Part shown: piece after piece, positions 17,356 through 25,737 of the stretch
How the letters are laid out: each line of letters starts with the position of its first letter
How positions within the stretch are numbered: the first letter of the stretch is position 1
Source: Anaerolineae bacterium
Lineage (GTDB): Bacteria; Chloroflexota; Anaerolineae; Promineifilales; Promineifilaceae
Direction: 5' to 3'
Length of the DNA: 50,475 nucleotides
NCBI GenBank assembly: GCA_007123775.1
Contig: SLGK01000009.1
Location: 1 to 50,475 of the forward strand
The notes under the pieces: generated by a model
Seen by the model: only the letters and a program-made list of their open reading frames with translations
The model's database searches: none
What the model was told of the DNA's origin: nothing
Position numbers and translations under genes: made by a program

Positions 17356-17538
17356 ATGATACACGGATGGGAATGGGTCATAATTTTGATCATCGTGCTG
17401 CTGGTCTTCGGCGTTGGCCGTATCGGCAAGCTGGGTGAAGAGTTAGGCAAAGGTATCAAGGCCTTTCGTAAGGGTGTCAGCGAAGCCCAGTCTGACGGGG
17501 AGTCGTCTGGTGACGCTGAGGAGAAAGAAGCAGCTTGA
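17356..17538 (+). CDS. tatA: Twin-arginine translocase subunit TatA/E
   Basis: A 60-residue protein with one membrane helix (WVIILIIVLLVFGVGRI), the FG dyad, the hinge GRIGKLGEELGKGIKAFRKGV amphipathic helix, and an acidic tail. This is the minimal TatA form that oligomerises to let folded Tat substrates cross the membrane. The ribosome site is AAGGAGAA. It is 60 bases upstream of tatC, with a hairpin between them. No TatB gene is seen, as in many non-proteobacteria. Confidence 0.95.
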   Translation: MIHGWEWVIILIIVLLVFGVGRIGKLGEELGKGIKAFRKGVSEAQSDGESSGDAEEKEAA

Positions 17539-17548
17539 TCGTTTCAAG

Positions 17549-17573
17549 TTGGCCCAATCCCAGATTGGGCCAA
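17549..17573 (+). promoter_or_regulatory. Perfect hairpin between tatA and tatC
   Basis: TTGGCCCAATC-cca-GATTGGGCCAA, an 11-bp perfect stem with a three-base loop and no U-run. It may be an RNA processing or stabilising site that lets TatA be made in excess over TatC, or a partial terminator. Confidence 0.6.
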
Positions 17574-17598
17574 CCCGTTGTTGAGCCAAAACTAACTC

Positions 17599-18387
17599 AT
17601 GACCAATGACGTAAAAACGCCCGCCCCGGTTGCTACCGAGGACGAGTTTGACGCTATCCCCATGTCGATTTTGGAACATTTGGGTGAGCTGCGGCGGCGG
17701 CTAACCTGGGTGGCGGGTGGCATTTTTGTGGCTACTGTCATTGGCTTCTTTTTTGCCCAGAATGTACTGGATGCGCTGTTACGGCCGTATCGCGGTCAGT
17801 TACAAACCATCGGCCCTACCGAGGGTTTGGAAACCTACTTCAAAGTCGCCTTCCTCATTGGCTTTGTGCTGTCTATGCCCTTCACCCTCTACCAGTTCTG
17901 GCTCTTTATTGCGCCGGGCCTGAGCAAAAAAGAAAAACGATTCGTTTATATCTTTGTGCCCAGTGCTACGGCCCTCTTTTTGTTGGGATTGGGGTTTGCC
18001 TGGTTTGTGGTAGCCCCAGCGGCCGTCTTCTTCCTGGCCGATTTCATGCCCAATATTTTCCGCACTGACTGGACGGCGCAGGCCTACGTCAGCTTTATGC
18101 TGACCATGCTCTTCTGGCTGGGTATCAGTTTTGAGATGCCCATCATTATCTATTTTGTAGCCCGCCTGGGATTTGTTGAACCTGAGTCGCTGCGCGAGCA
18201 TTGGCGCTATGCCGTTGTGGGCATTGCCGTGCTGGCAGCGGCTATCACGCCGTCGGCTGACCCGGTTACAATGTTGCTGACAATGGTGCCTTTGCTCATA
18301 CTGTACGGCTTTAGCATCGGGCTGGCCGTTATTGGCAAGCGTCAGTTTGAGCGTTCCATGGCTGTTGAAGCTGAAGCGGATGACTGA
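17599..18387 (+). CDS. tatC: Twin-arginine translocase subunit TatC
   Basis: A 262-residue, six-helix membrane protein that recognises the twin-arginine signal. The conserved N-terminal [16 protein letters not shown] (about 22-37), the [25 protein letters not shown] loop with the FxxPGL motif, and [15 protein letters not shown] are all present. The start has a poor ribosome site; an internal ATG at residue 22 is possible. The last 46 bases overlap the 3' end of the HDAC-like gene on the opposite strand. Confidence 0.95.
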   Translation: MTNDVKTPAPVATEDEFDAIPMSILEHLGELRRRLTWVAGGIFVATVIGFFFAQNVLDALLRPYRGQLQTIGPTEGLETYFKVAFLIGFVLSMPFTLYQFWLFIAPGLSKKEKRFVYIFVPSATALFLLGLGFAWFVVAPAAVFFLADFMPNIFRTDWTAQAYVSFMLTMLFWLGISFEMPIIIYFVARLGFVEPESLREHWRYAVVGIAVLAAAITPSADPVTMLLTMVPLLILYGFSIGLAVIGKRQFERSMAVEAEADD

Positions 18388-19283
18388 TTCGCAAATTCGG
18401 CCGTAATGTTAACGGTTTGGCGGTAGAGGCCGACTGTTTCCTGAATGTCACGGCCGTATCCCCCCGCCATGGTGACCGCTACCGGCAGCCCGGCCGTGCG
18501 GCAGGCATCCAGGACCAGCCTATCCCGCTGTGCTAACCCGTCGGCCGTTAAGGCCAAACGCCCCAACTTATCATTCACATGCGGGTCTGCCCCCGCCAGA
18601 TAGAAAGCAAAATCGGCCGTAGCCTGGGCCAGCACCCGCTCTAACGCAATTTCCAGCAAAGGGAGGTATTCGGCGTCGCCGGTACCGTCGGCCAGTCCCA
18701 AGTCCAGATTGCTGGGGATTTTGCGGTAGGGGAAGTTTTTCTCGGCGTGGATAGAGAAGGTGTAGATGGTGTTGTCGCTGCGGGTGATTTCGGCCGTGCC
18801 GTTGCCTTGATGGACGTCACAGTCAATGACCACCACCCGCCGCACTTTGTTTTCTGACCGGAGGACGCGAGCGGCAACGGCCGTATCGTTGTACAAACAA
18901 TAGCCCTCTCCATGATCTGAGCAGGCGTGGTGCGTACCCCCGCCCAAACTGACGGCCACGCCATCGGTCAGGGCGGCCCGTGCGGCGGCGATGGTTGAGC
19001 CAACCGTATGCCGCACTCGCTGCACCAGTTGGGGTGACCAGGGCAGGCCAATGCGCCGGATTTCGGCCGCTGTAAGCTGACCCTCAGCCAGTCGCGTCAG
19101 GTAATCGTCCGCGTGAGCCAGCCGTAGTTGGTCCGTGGTTGCGGCCGGGCCGGGCAGCAGTTCGTGCCGTTCGGCCAGGCCCTCAGCCAGCAGCGATTCG
19201 CGTAGCAAGCGGTATTTTTCGATGGGAAAGCGGTGGTTGGGTGGCAGAGAGACGGGGTGCTGGTCGTAGTAGAACAGTTTCAT
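18342..19283 (-). CDS. Histone-deacetylase-family hydrolase
   Basis: A 313-residue class I/II HDAC-fold enzyme (acetoin utilisation/acetylpolyamine amidohydrolase superfamily). It has the paired histidines in [16 protein letters not shown] (about 117-131), the metal-binding [13 protein letters not shown] (about 150-162), [10 protein letters not shown] with the next Asp, and the terminal GGYGRDI. It therefore binds zinc and removes an acyl group from an amine or amide. The substrate is unknown. Its ATG overlaps the stop of the CrtI-like gene by four bases, so it is coupled to the carotenoid block; at the other end it overlaps tatC convergently. This close relationship is most likely a matter of packing, but a pathway link is possible. 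Confidence 0.92.
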   Translation of the reverse strand: MKLFYYDQHPVSLPPNHRFPIEKYRLLRESLLAEGLAERHELLPGPAATTDQLRLAHADDYLTRLAEGQLTAAEIRRIGLPWSPQLVQRVRHTVGSTIAAARAALTDGVAVSLGGGTHHACSDHGEGYCLYNDTAVAARVLRSENKVRRVVVIDCDVHQGNGTAEITRSDNTIYTFSIHAEKNFPYRKIPSNLDLGLADGTGDAEYLPLLEIALERVLAQATADFAFYLAGADPHVNDKLGRLALTADGLAQRDRLVLDACRTAGLPVAVTMAGGYGRDIQETVGLYRQTVNITAEFANQSSASASTAMERSN

Positions 19284-20770
19284 GCGCCGTCTAAATCTTG
19301 TAGGAGCAAGCGAGCGGCCACGCCGCCGGAGAGCGTGACCATGGGCACGCCGCCGCCGGGGTGGGTAGTGCCACCGGCAAAGTAGAGCCTTTCGTAGTCG
19401 GGGCAGCGGTTGTGGGGGCGGCGGAAGGCGGTCCAGCGGCTGTTGGCCGACGCGCCGTAGAGTGCGCCGCGCCAGGCCCCAGTTTGGGCAGCCAGATCAT
19501 GAGGGGTAAGGCTGGTTTGGTGGCGAATACGGCCGTTTACAGCCAGCCCATAATCCGCCAATTTCGCCAAAACCCGCTCGCCATAGGCTGCCTTGTTGGC
19601 TGACCAATCAAACCGCTCGTCCAGGGCCGGGGCGTTAACCAAAATAAACCAGTTCTCGCAGCCGGGCGGCGCATCTTGCGGGTCGCTTTTACTGGTGATA
19701 GCCAGGTAGATGGTGGGGTCGTCGGGCGGCTGACCCTGCTTAAAGATTTGCTCAAATTCGCGTCGGTAGTTCTGGCTGAAAAAGATGTTGTGATGGGCCA
19801 GCGCCGGGCCGGGTTGATCGGCCGTTTCTACCCCCAGCAGCAGCACAAAACCAGAGCAGGAAGGTTCTTGCTGGCTTAATTTTTGCAGACGACGCTGAGA
19901 AACGGCCGTGTTAGGCAGCAACTGTTGGTATGTTGTGGCAACATCTACATTGGCGATCACGGCCGCAGCCTGTACTGTTTGCCCATTGGTGAGTTGGATG
20001 CCGCTAATACGGCCGTTTTTCACCACAAGCTGCTCAACCGGCGTATCGGTATATATCTCAATGCCCAACTCGGTCGCTAATCGTGCCATCGCCTCAGCAA
20101 TGGCATAAATTCCGCCGCGTGGATACCAGACCCCACCCGTCAGCTCCACATGGGCGATGACGTTGAGCGTGGCCGGGGCTTCATAGGGACTGCCCCCCAC
20201 ATAGGTGGCAAAGCGGCCCAGCAGTTGGCGCAAATGGGGCGAACGGACATGCCCCTCAATCGCCTGCTGCATGGTCCGCAGCGGGTCGGCCTTGAGCCAC
20301 TGGGTCAGCGGTACGCGCAAAAAGGAGCGTGGGGTGGGTGGCTCATCGTAAATGAAAATCGGGCCGGTAATGTCATGAATGCGGGCGGCATAGGCCAGAT
20401 AATTCAGATAACCGGTCACATCCCGCTCGTCGAGGGCGGCAATCTGTTGGGCCAATGTGGGCCAGTCGCGGCTGACGTCTAGCACCGTGCCGTCGGCGTA
20501 AAAGTAGCGGGTCAGGGGATCAATGGGTTGCAGGGTGAGGTAGTCGTCCAGGTTGCGGCCGGCGCTGGCGAACAGCTCTGCCAGCACGTGGCGCATGGTG
20601 ATGACCGAGGGGCCGGTATCCCAGCGGAAGCCGTCCTGGTAGACCTGGCCCATTTTGCCCCCGACCTGGCTGTTTTTTTCGTAAACGATAACTCGTTTAC
20701 CGGCAGTGGCCAGCCGGATGGCCGCGCTCAGGCCGCCAATACCGGCCCCGACGATGATGATTGGTGGCAT
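19280..20770 (-). CDS. Phytoene-desaturase-family carotenoid oxidoreductase (CrtI-like)
   Basis: A 496-residue FAD enzyme, starting at [20 protein letters not shown] with the dinucleotide motif and [22 protein letters not shown], the CrtI/CrtN/CrtD signature. The C-terminal [15 protein letters not shown] segment is also characteristic. Members desaturate, isomerise or oxidise carotenoids; the exact step (phytoene desaturation against a later one) cannot be read from sequence. A longer in-frame form would add 34 residues that overlap the preceding gene and look unconserved. It lies in a minus-strand block with a CruF-like and a GT2 gene. Position next to a GT2 suggests 1'-hydroxy carotenoid glycoside synthesis. 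Confidence 0.9.
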   Translation of the reverse strand: MPPIIIVGAGIGGLSAAIRLATAGKRVIVYEKNSQVGGKMGQVYQDGFRWDTGPSVITMRHVLAELFASAGRNLDDYLTLQPIDPLTRYFYADGTVLDVSRDWPTLAQQIAALDERDVTGYLNYLAYAARIHDITGPIFIYDEPPTPRSFLRVPLTQWLKADPLRTMQQAIEGHVRSPHLRQLLGRFATYVGGSPYEAPATLNVIAHVELTGGVWYPRGGIYAIAEAMARLATELGIEIYTDTPVEQLVVKNGRISGIQLTNGQTVQAAAVIANVDVATTYQQLLPNTAVSQRRLQKLSQQEPSCSGFVLLLGVETADQPGPALAHHNIFFSQNYRREFEQIFKQGQPPDDPTIYLAITSKSDPQDAPPGCENWFILVNAPALDERFDWSANKAAYGERVLAKLADYGLAVNGRIRHQTSLTPHDLAAQTGAWRGALYGASANSRWTAFRRPHNRCPDYERLYFAGGTTHPGGGVPMVTLSGGVAARLLLQDLDGA

Positions 20771-20807
20771 AGAAGTTAGTTTAGCACAAGACCCGTCAGG
20801 TTTGCAC

Positions 20808-21911
20808 CTACAATTGGCGTCCTTTCCAGCGGGAACCGCCGCTATAGTGCCATTTGATTGATTGGATGGCAATGCGCGTCATGAGGATGACGGAAATGGG
20901 CATCAGCAGAGCATCCCAGGGTCGCTGGCGGGTGGCAACGGCCGTTCCTGCCCGCACCCCTACACTTAACAGCCAGAGCCAAAACCAGCCCATCTGCCAG
21001 GCCGCTGGCGACAGCAGCATGAGCCAGGGCAGCACAAATACCAGCCAGTGGAACAGGGTGGAGAGCAGCAGAAAAGGGACGGAACGGCCGTGTCCGGCCA
21101 AAATATTCTTGGCAAAGCCATCCCTTACCTCAGACCAGTTTTGGTACATGCGGCAGGTAATCAGGCCGGCCCCGTCGAGCAGACGCAGACGCAGCCCGGC
21201 TTGTTTAATCCGTTTAGCCAGGGCCACATCTTCGACCACATTGGCCCGCACGGCCGCATGACCGCCCACAGCCTCATAAGCCCGGCGGCGGAAGGCCATA
21301 CATTGGCCGTTGGCCGCTGCGAAAATTGACCAGGGCCAATAATGAACGGCGGGCAGGGGCAAATAGCCCAAAATAGCTAACGCCATCAGCGGCACGACCA
21401 GCCGTTCGCCCCAGCTTTCCGTTTGCTGCGTGGGCCAGACGCTTAACAAGTCGGCCTGCCTTTGCTCCATCTGATTGATTAGCGCGGCCAGTGCGCCCGG
21501 CTGCCAACCCACGTCGGCGTCTGTAAAGATGAGTAGATCGCCCGTGGCGGCCTGGGCCAGTTGGTGACAGGCCCAATTTTTGCCCAGCCAGCCGGTCGGC
21601 AAGGGCTGGCCGGAGAGCAGCCGTACCCGGCTGTCTTGCTGGGCGGCTTGCTGGATGATAACGGCCGTTTCATCCGTCGAATTGTCATCTAAAATCAGCA
21701 GTTCGCTAAAGGGGAATTCCTGCCGCAGCAGCCGCTCAATGGTCTGGCCGATGACCGCCGCTTCATTGCGGGCCGGGATGAGCAGCGAGACGCGCCGGGC
21801 CGCTGGTGCAGCCTGGACCGGTGTCAGGCGCAGTAGGGTGAGGATGTTGATAACGGCCGTTAGCCCCACAATCACCAGAGCCACGCCCACAAAAATAGTA
21901 ATGATAGTCAT
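20808..21911 (-). CDS. GT2 glycosyltransferase, probably carotenoid-modifying (CruC/CrtQ-like)
   Basis: A 367-residue membrane-anchored family 2 glycosyltransferase. An N-terminal helix (about 4-26) is followed by LLIPARNEAAVIGQTIE, LLILDDNSTDETA (nucleotide-sugar site) and IFTDADVGW (DxD-like), then VVEDVALAKRIKQAG with the acceptor-side ED, and C-terminal hydrophobic helices. This arrangement matches the enzymes that glycosylate hydroxy-carotenoids in Chloroflexi and CrtQ of staphylococci. It lies between PlsY and the CrtI-like gene. A role in other glycolipids is possible. Confidence 0.85.
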   Translation of the reverse strand: MTIITIFVGVALVIVGLTAVINILTLLRLTPVQAAPAARRVSLLIPARNEAAVIGQTIERLLRQEFPFSELLILDDNSTDETAVIIQQAAQQDSRVRLLSGQPLPTGWLGKNWACHQLAQAATGDLLIFTDADVGWQPGALAALINQMEQRQADLLSVWPTQQTESWGERLVVPLMALAILGYLPLPAVHYWPWSIFAAANGQCMAFRRRAYEAVGGHAAVRANVVEDVALAKRIKQAGLRLRLLDGAGLITCRMYQNWSEVRDGFAKNILAGHGRSVPFLLLSTLFHWLVFVLPWLMLLSPAAWQMGWFWLWLLSVGVRAGTAVATRQRPWDALLMPISVILMTRIAIQSIKWHYSGGSRWKGRQL

Positions 21912-21934
21912 AGAAGGTTCGTTGCGAACGGGCT

Positions 21935-22008
21935 GAACGTAATGCGTAAAACGTAAAACGTAAGCCGACTTGTCTACGCACTACGCACTACGCACTACGT
22001 CTTACGCC
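21935..22008. repeat. GTAAAACG / CTACGCACTACG repeat
   Basis: GCGTAAAACGTAAAACGTAA is answered by TACGCACTACGCACTACGTC and TTACGCC. The same family occurs at 10236-10287, 24706-24737, 28427-28450, 37865-37916, 40672-40694 and 50268-50336. The last five codons and stop of plsY lie inside this copy. Confidence 0.75.
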
Positions 22009-22582
22009 TCCGCCAAAACGGCCGTATCCCCGGCCAGTGCCGCAAGTCTGGCCAATGTTTGATGATAAGAATGAGCGTGTGACCGGCCAGCACGGTCAGC
22101 AGCAGCGGGTCGGGTTGGAAAAAGAGGAGGTAGATGAAAACGGCCGTAAGCGCACTCATTACCGCCCAGCCAGAAATGGTCAACAGGCTAAACGCCATCC
22201 CCAATCCCACAATGCCCACCAGGGGCACGGTATAGAGCGTCAGGCCAATCCAGGCCCCCAATGTAGCGGCAATCGCTTTGCCGCCCTGCCCGCGCAAAAA
22301 GGGAGAGTAAGCATGGCCCAGCACCGGCGCCATGGCAATGGCCGCCATCTCCCAGCCGCGAATGCCTAGAATCTGATAGGTGTAACCTACCGGCGCGGCC
22401 GCTTTAGAAATATCCAGCATCAGGGCCAGCACAAACCAGGGCCAGCCACCGGCCCGCAGCACGTTGGTCGCGCCCGGATTGCGATCGCCATAGCCGCGAA
22501 TATCCTGCCGCAGCGCCAGCCGTCCCAACCAGACGGAAGAAGGGAGTGAACCGGAGAGAAAAGCGATTATTATCCAGAGCAT
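21995..22582 (-). CDS. plsY: Acyl-phosphate:glycerol-3-phosphate acyltransferase
   Basis: A 195-residue, five-helix membrane enzyme that makes lysophosphatidic acid, the first membrane phospholipid step. Family motifs are FLSGSLPSSVWLGRL, DRNPGATNVLRAGGW (the usual GSGNPGATN with a changed start), HAYSPFLRGQGGKAIAATLG and the C-terminal NxR-like RHWPGIRP. It lies inside the carotenoid block. Its final residues, ending RRRKT, are encoded by the flanking repeat and are identical to the end of the FkbM protein at 24.7 kb. Confidence 0.93.
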   Translation of the reverse strand: MLWIIIAFLSGSLPSSVWLGRLALRQDIRGYGDRNPGATNVLRAGGWPWFVLALMLDISKAAAPVGYTYQILGIRGWEMAAIAMAPVLGHAYSPFLRGQGGKAIAATLGAWIGLTLYTVPLVGIVGLGMAFSLLTISGWAVMSALTAVFIYLLFFQPDPLLLTVLAGHTLILIIKHWPDLRHWPGIRPFWRRRKT

Positions 22583-22690
22583 GAGGTGGTCAGTAGACAG
22601 TAGTCAGTAGACAGTGGACAGTGGGTAGCTACTTCGCCACCCCGCCACTTCGCCGCCCCGCCACTTCGCCACTCCGCCACTCCGCTACCC
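22583..22690. repeat. CAGTAGACAGT and CGCCACTTCGCC repeats
   Basis: GTCAGTAGACAGTAGTCAGTAGACAGT (about 22590-22622) is followed by tandem CGCCAC-TTCGCCAC-CCCGCCACT units to about 22690. The latter encode the C-terminal 20 or so residues of the CruF-like protein. Confidence 0.8.
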
Positions 22691-23450
22691 TGCTCCCCCG
22701 CCAGCCGAGGTAGACAAACAGCCCCATCCCTACAAAACCAATCAGGCCGGGGCCGATGAGTTGCCAAAAGAATATAAGACCGATGGTTTCTAAGGCCCAG
22801 GTGATGGTGTAGATGAGCAGCAGAGGGTATAACGGCAGGCGAGGGGGACCAAGAAGGGCTATGATAACGGCCGTTACCACCACCGCCGTTAGCAACCAGC
22901 CCCCATAATTCAGCCAGGGAATACCAAAATAACCACCCGGTTGTTCCCATACCCACAAATTCCAGGCCACCATTTGCGGATCCAGAAACAGGTCCCAGGC
23001 GGTCAGGGCCAGGGCGCTGACTAAGATGAACGCCAGGCGATTGCTGCCGGCCACCTTTTGGGCAATGGCCCAGGCCGGGGGCAGCATCATAAACCAGGCC
23101 AGGGGAATGATCAGGGGCACATGGGCCAGTTGAGGTTGTAGATTTTCAGTGTAGCTGTATTGGCCAAAAGGCAGGCCGGTGGCCGAGCCGATGGCCTCAG
23201 CCAGCCAGGTCAATACGGCAACAATCAGGAGTGCTTGCAACGTGCGTGACCAGCCCCAGGCATTTTGGACGATAACGAAAACGGCCGTGGCCTGCATCAA
23301 GACGCCGAAGGTAATAGCGCCATAGAAAAAGGATTCACTGGCGACGGCCCGCACAATGGGCAGGGAGATCATGGTTAGCACCCAGGCAATAATCAGGCCG
23401 CTGATCAACTTATTCTCTTTTATTTTGGGGATTGTGGAGACGATGTTCAT
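22629..23450 (-). CDS. Carotenoid biosynthesis membrane protein (CruF-like, DUF422)
   Basis: A 273-residue protein with about seven membrane helices. The DUF422 family includes CruF, the 1',2'-hydratase of gamma-carotene-type compounds in Chloroflexus and cyanobacteria, and bisanhydrobacterioruberin hydratase in archaea. Matching features are EAIGSATGLPFGQYSYTENL, PLAWFMMLPPAW and LDPQMVAWNLWVWEQPGGYFGIPWLN. It would hydrate a carotenoid end so that the neighbouring glycosyltransferase can act. The last 20-25 residues (RGSRVAEWRSG and onward) are translated from the intergenic repeat and are probably dispensable. Confidence 0.85.
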   Translation of the reverse strand: MNIVSTIPKIKENKLISGLIIAWVLTMISLPIVRAVASESFFYGAITFGVLMQATAVFVIVQNAWGWSRTLQALLIVAVLTWLAEAIGSATGLPFGQYSYTENLQPQLAHVPLIIPLAWFMMLPPAWAIAQKVAGSNRLAFILVSALALTAWDLFLDPQMVAWNLWVWEQPGGYFGIPWLNYGGWLLTAVVVTAVIIALLGPPRLPLYPLLLIYTITWALETIGLIFFWQLIGPGLIGFVGMGLFVYLGWRGSRVAEWRSGEVAGRRSGGVAK

Positions 23451-23467
23451 GCCTCAATTGTACTGCA

Positions 23468-23500
23468 ATAAAAAAAGCGATGCACCGTAATGCATCGCTT
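23468..23500 (-). terminator. Rho-independent terminator of the cold-shock gene
   Basis: Read on the minus strand, AGCGATGCA-ttacgg-TGCATCGCT, a perfect 9-bp stem, is followed by TTTTTTTATT. It lies 29 bases after the cold-shock stop codon and before the CruF-like gene start, so it insulates the carotenoid block. Confidence 0.9.
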
Positions 23501-23528
23501 CTTTAGTCTCTGGTTAAAGCAACTCTTT

Positions 23529-23750
23529 CTAGCCGATTAAAACGACATCTTGAGCGGCTGGTCCTTTCTGACCCTGGCCTGGCGTGTATTCAACACGCTG
23601 CCCTTCTTCTAAAGAGCGGTAGCCCTGGCCACGAATCGCGCTGTAGTGAACGAAGATGTCACCATCATCCTCATCGCGGGCAATAAAGCCATAGCCTTTC
23701 TCGTTGTTAAACCATTTGACAGTACCAGTTTCGCGTCCTGCCGACATCAT
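23529..23750 (-). CDS. Cold-shock domain protein (CspA family)
   Basis: A 73-residue single cold-shock domain that binds single-stranded nucleic acid as an RNA chaperone. RNP1 is KGYGFIAR (about 18-25) and RNP2 is DIFVHYSAI (about 30-38), within GTVKWFNNEKGYGFI. The ATG is preceded by GGAGGT at seven bases; a second ATG follows directly. It has its own promoter, a leader of about 120 bases and a strong terminator, the usual design for cold-induced genes. Confidence 0.96.
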   Translation of the reverse strand: MMSAGRETGTVKWFNNEKGYGFIARDEDDGDIFVHYSAIRGQGYRSLEEGQRVEYTPGQGQKGPAAQDVVLIG

Positions 23751-23904
23751 AATACGTACCTCCGTACAAACAAAAACTAAAATCTTCTCTGGCAGGTAAT
23801 TCTGACTGACGAAATCTTAAATCTAACAAGAGAAAAGAATATGGCCAAAATGTGCTGCCTTTTTTACATCTCACTAGAATAGCATAGAGGCCAAAAGCTG
23901 TCAA
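23751..23904 (-). promoter_or_regulatory. Promoter and long leader of the cold-shock gene
   Basis: On the minus strand TTGACA (23899-23904) is followed by a 17-base spacer and TATTCT (23876-23881), predicting a start near 23869 and a leader of about 118 bases before the ATG at 23750. Long leaders of this sort refold at low temperature in cspA genes. I could not confirm a specific fold. Confidence 0.65.
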
Positions 23905-23963
23905 TTATGAAAAAAATGGCTCATAAAACCTGTTTTGTGGAGCAGTAGCCATTTTCGCTTACA

Positions 23964-24716
23964 ATGAAGGGTATGGATAGACATGAGCTGACGGGTTTGC
24001 TACGTTCTTTGTTGATGTATTATGGGCTGCCCTGGCGTATCTGGCAGATGGCGGCGCTGTATCGGCCGTTTGTACCGGCCGGTGGACTTTGTTTTGATGT
24101 GGGGGCGCATGTGGGCAGCCGGCTGGCGGCCTGGCGTTTGCTCAAGGCGCGGGTGGTGGCCCTGGAACCGCAGCCACACCTGTTCAAGTGGCTGCGCTGG
24201 TGTTACGGCCGTTCCCCCCATATCACCCTATTAGCCCAGGCCGTAGGGTCTGAGCTGGGGCAGGCTACGCTCCACGTCAGCCGCCGCACACCCACCGTTA
24301 CCAGCCTGTCGCGGGCCTGGATGGAGCGGGTGCAGCAGGTTGATTCATTTGCCGATGTGGCCTGGGATGGGCAGATCGACGTGCCGGTGACGACGCTGGC
24401 CGAACTGATTGCCCAATACGGCCGTCCTGACTTTTGCAAGATTGATGTGGAGGGCTTTGAACTGGCGGTGCTGCAAGGGCTGGACCAACCGCTGCCCGCT
24501 CTCTCGTTTGAGTATACGCCGTCCACTGCGGATCTGACAGCCGCCTGCCTGGCACGTCTGGCTGAATTGGGTGATTATGAATTCAACTGGACTGTGGCCG
24601 AGCGGCCCCGTTTTCAGGCGGAGCAGTGGGTAACGGCCGTTGCCCTCCTCGATCATCTCCGCACCATAGACCCCAGCGGGCCGAGTGGTGATGTGTACGC
24701 AAGGCGCAAGACGTAA
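23964..24716 (+). CDS. FkbM-family methyltransferase
   Basis: A 250-residue SAM-dependent O-methyltransferase. It has FDVGAHVGSRLAAWRLL (SAM motif I, about 42-58), VVALEPQPHLFKWLR (motif II), FCKIDVEGFELAVLQGL (the FkbM hallmark KxDVEG) and ALSFEY. Such enzymes methylate sugars, glycolipids or polyketides; the target here is unknown. A start three codons later is possible. The gene is divergent from the cold-shock gene. Its stop codon and final RRKT are supplied by the repeat GGCGCAAGACGTAA. Confidence 0.92.
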   Translation: MKGMDRHELTGLLRSLLMYYGLPWRIWQMAALYRPFVPAGGLCFDVGAHVGSRLAAWRLLKARVVALEPQPHLFKWLRWCYGRSPHITLLAQAVGSELGQATLHVSRRTPTVTSLSRAWMERVQQVDSFADVAWDGQIDVPVTTLAELIAQYGRPDFCKIDVEGFELAVLQGLDQPLPALSFEYTPSTADLTAACLARLAELGDYEFNWTVAERPRFQAEQWVTAVALLDHLRTIDPSGPSGDVYARRKT

Positions 24717-24738
24717 AACGTAAAGCGTAAAACGTAAT
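24706..24738. repeat. GTAAAACG repeat after the FkbM gene
   Basis: CGCAAGACGTAAAACGTAAAGCGTAAAACGTAA overlaps the last codons of the methyltransferase gene and abuts the target duplication of MITE copy A. It is a half-copy of the family with no complementary arm at this site. Confidence 0.6.
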
Positions 24739-24746
24739 CAAATTGC

Positions 24747-24896
24747 GGCACGTTTCACTGTTCCCTAGCAGCCAACTTTACAAATTTTGACGGAGGACCG
24801 AAGACGAAGGACGGAATTGCGCTTAGCTTATCGGCCCATCGGTCTTTCGTCCTCCGTCATCGGTCAGCGAATTGTCAAGCTGACTTGAACCATGCC
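24747..24896 (-). mobile_element. MITE-like element, copy A (150 bp)
   Basis: Non-coding 150-bp element flanked by a perfect 8-bp target duplication, CAAATTGC (24739-24746 and 24897-24904). Terminal inverted repeats are GGCACGTTTCA on the left and GAACCATGCC on the right. The centre is a large palindrome of GGACGGAGGACCGAAGACGAAGG and its complement. It is in opposite orientation to copy B, and the conserved inner flank is CAGCCAACTTTACAAATTTT. Confidence 0.88.
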
Positions 24897-24929
24897 CAAA
24901 TTGCCCTTACGCACTACGCACTACGCCCC

Positions 24930-25562
24930 TCACCCCTGCAACCACGGATTCCCCCTTTTTTCATCACCAATGGTTGTGGCCGGGCCGTGCCCGGAGAAGA
25001 CCTGGGTCTCATCGGGCAGAATGAGTAGCCGGTCGCGGATGCTGGCGAGCAGGGTGGGCATATCGCCGCCGGGTAGATCGGTACGGCCGATTCCCTGCCG
25101 GAACAGGGCGTCGCCGCTGAAGACCACGTTGTAGTCGGGCAGGTAAAAAGCCACATGGCCGGGCGCGTGGCCGGGCGTGTACAGTACTTTGAGCGTAATG
25201 TTGCCCACTTTGAGCGTCTGGTTGTCGCTGAGCATTTCGTCTGGTTCAGGCGGCTCAGGGATATTCATTTGCCAACGGTTGGCGGCCTGGGTGGCTACAT
25301 TGAGCATGGGGATGGCTTCGGGGTGGATGTAGATAGAAACGGCCGTTTCTGCCTTCACATCGGCCAATCCCCCCACATGGTCAAAATGGCTGTGGGTCAA
25401 CAAGATATGGCTGATTTCATATCCCCGCTCATCGGCCGTGGCGGCGATGGCACGGCCGTCCCACGCCGGGTCAATCACGGCCGCCATCATCGTCTCCTGG
25501 CAAGCCACAATATAACAATTGGTCTCAATAGGTCCTAATGGCAGTTGCAAAATATCAATCAT
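24930..25562 (-). CDS. MBL-fold metallo-hydrolase (glyoxalase-II-like)
   Basis: A 210-residue metallo-beta-lactamase-fold hydrolase. The metal motif is THSHFDHVGG (HxHxDH, about 57-66), with further ligands in TPGHAPGHVAFYL and FSGDALFRQGIGRTDLPGGD, and a final His in VFSGHGPATTIGDE. The FRQGIGRTDLPGGD stretch is typical of the glyoxalase II/persulfide-dioxygenase-like subgroup (YcbL type), which splits thioesters such as S-lactoylglutathione. The gene is framed on both sides by inverted copies of the MITE, so it could be mobile as a unit. Confidence 0.92.
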   Translation of the reverse strand: MIDILQLPLGPIETNCYIVACQETMMAAVIDPAWDGRAIAATADERGYEISHILLTHSHFDHVGGLADVKAETAVSIYIHPEAIPMLNVATQAANRWQMNIPEPPEPDEMLSDNQTLKVGNITLKVLYTPGHAPGHVAFYLPDYNVVFSGDALFRQGIGRTDLPGGDMPTLLASIRDRLLILPDETQVFSGHGPATTIGDEKRGNPWLQG

Positions 25563-25580
25563 CTATTTTTCTCCAATTTT

Positions 25581-25730
25581 GGCATGGTTTAAGTCAGCTT
25601 GACAATTTGCTGACCGATGACGGAGGACGAAGGACCGATGGGCCGATAAGCTAAGCGTAATTCCGTCCTTGGTCTTCGGTCCTCCGTCAAAATTTGTAAA
25701 GTTGGCTGCCAGGGAGCAGTGAACCATGCC
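25581..25730 (+). mobile_element. MITE-like element, copy B (150 bp)
   Basis: Element of the same length as copy A, inverted relative to it, with a perfect 8-bp target duplication CCAATTTT (25573-25580 and 25731-25738). The ends are GGCATGGTTT and GAACCATGCC. The right duplication touches the stop codon of the MATE-like gene. Confidence 0.92.
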
Positions 25731-25737
25731 CCAATTT

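Noticed and set aside
20771..20872. 34-residue N-terminal extension of the CrtI-like protein
   Set aside because: It overlaps the glycosyltransferase gene and precedes the conserved FAD-binding start [13 protein letters not shown].
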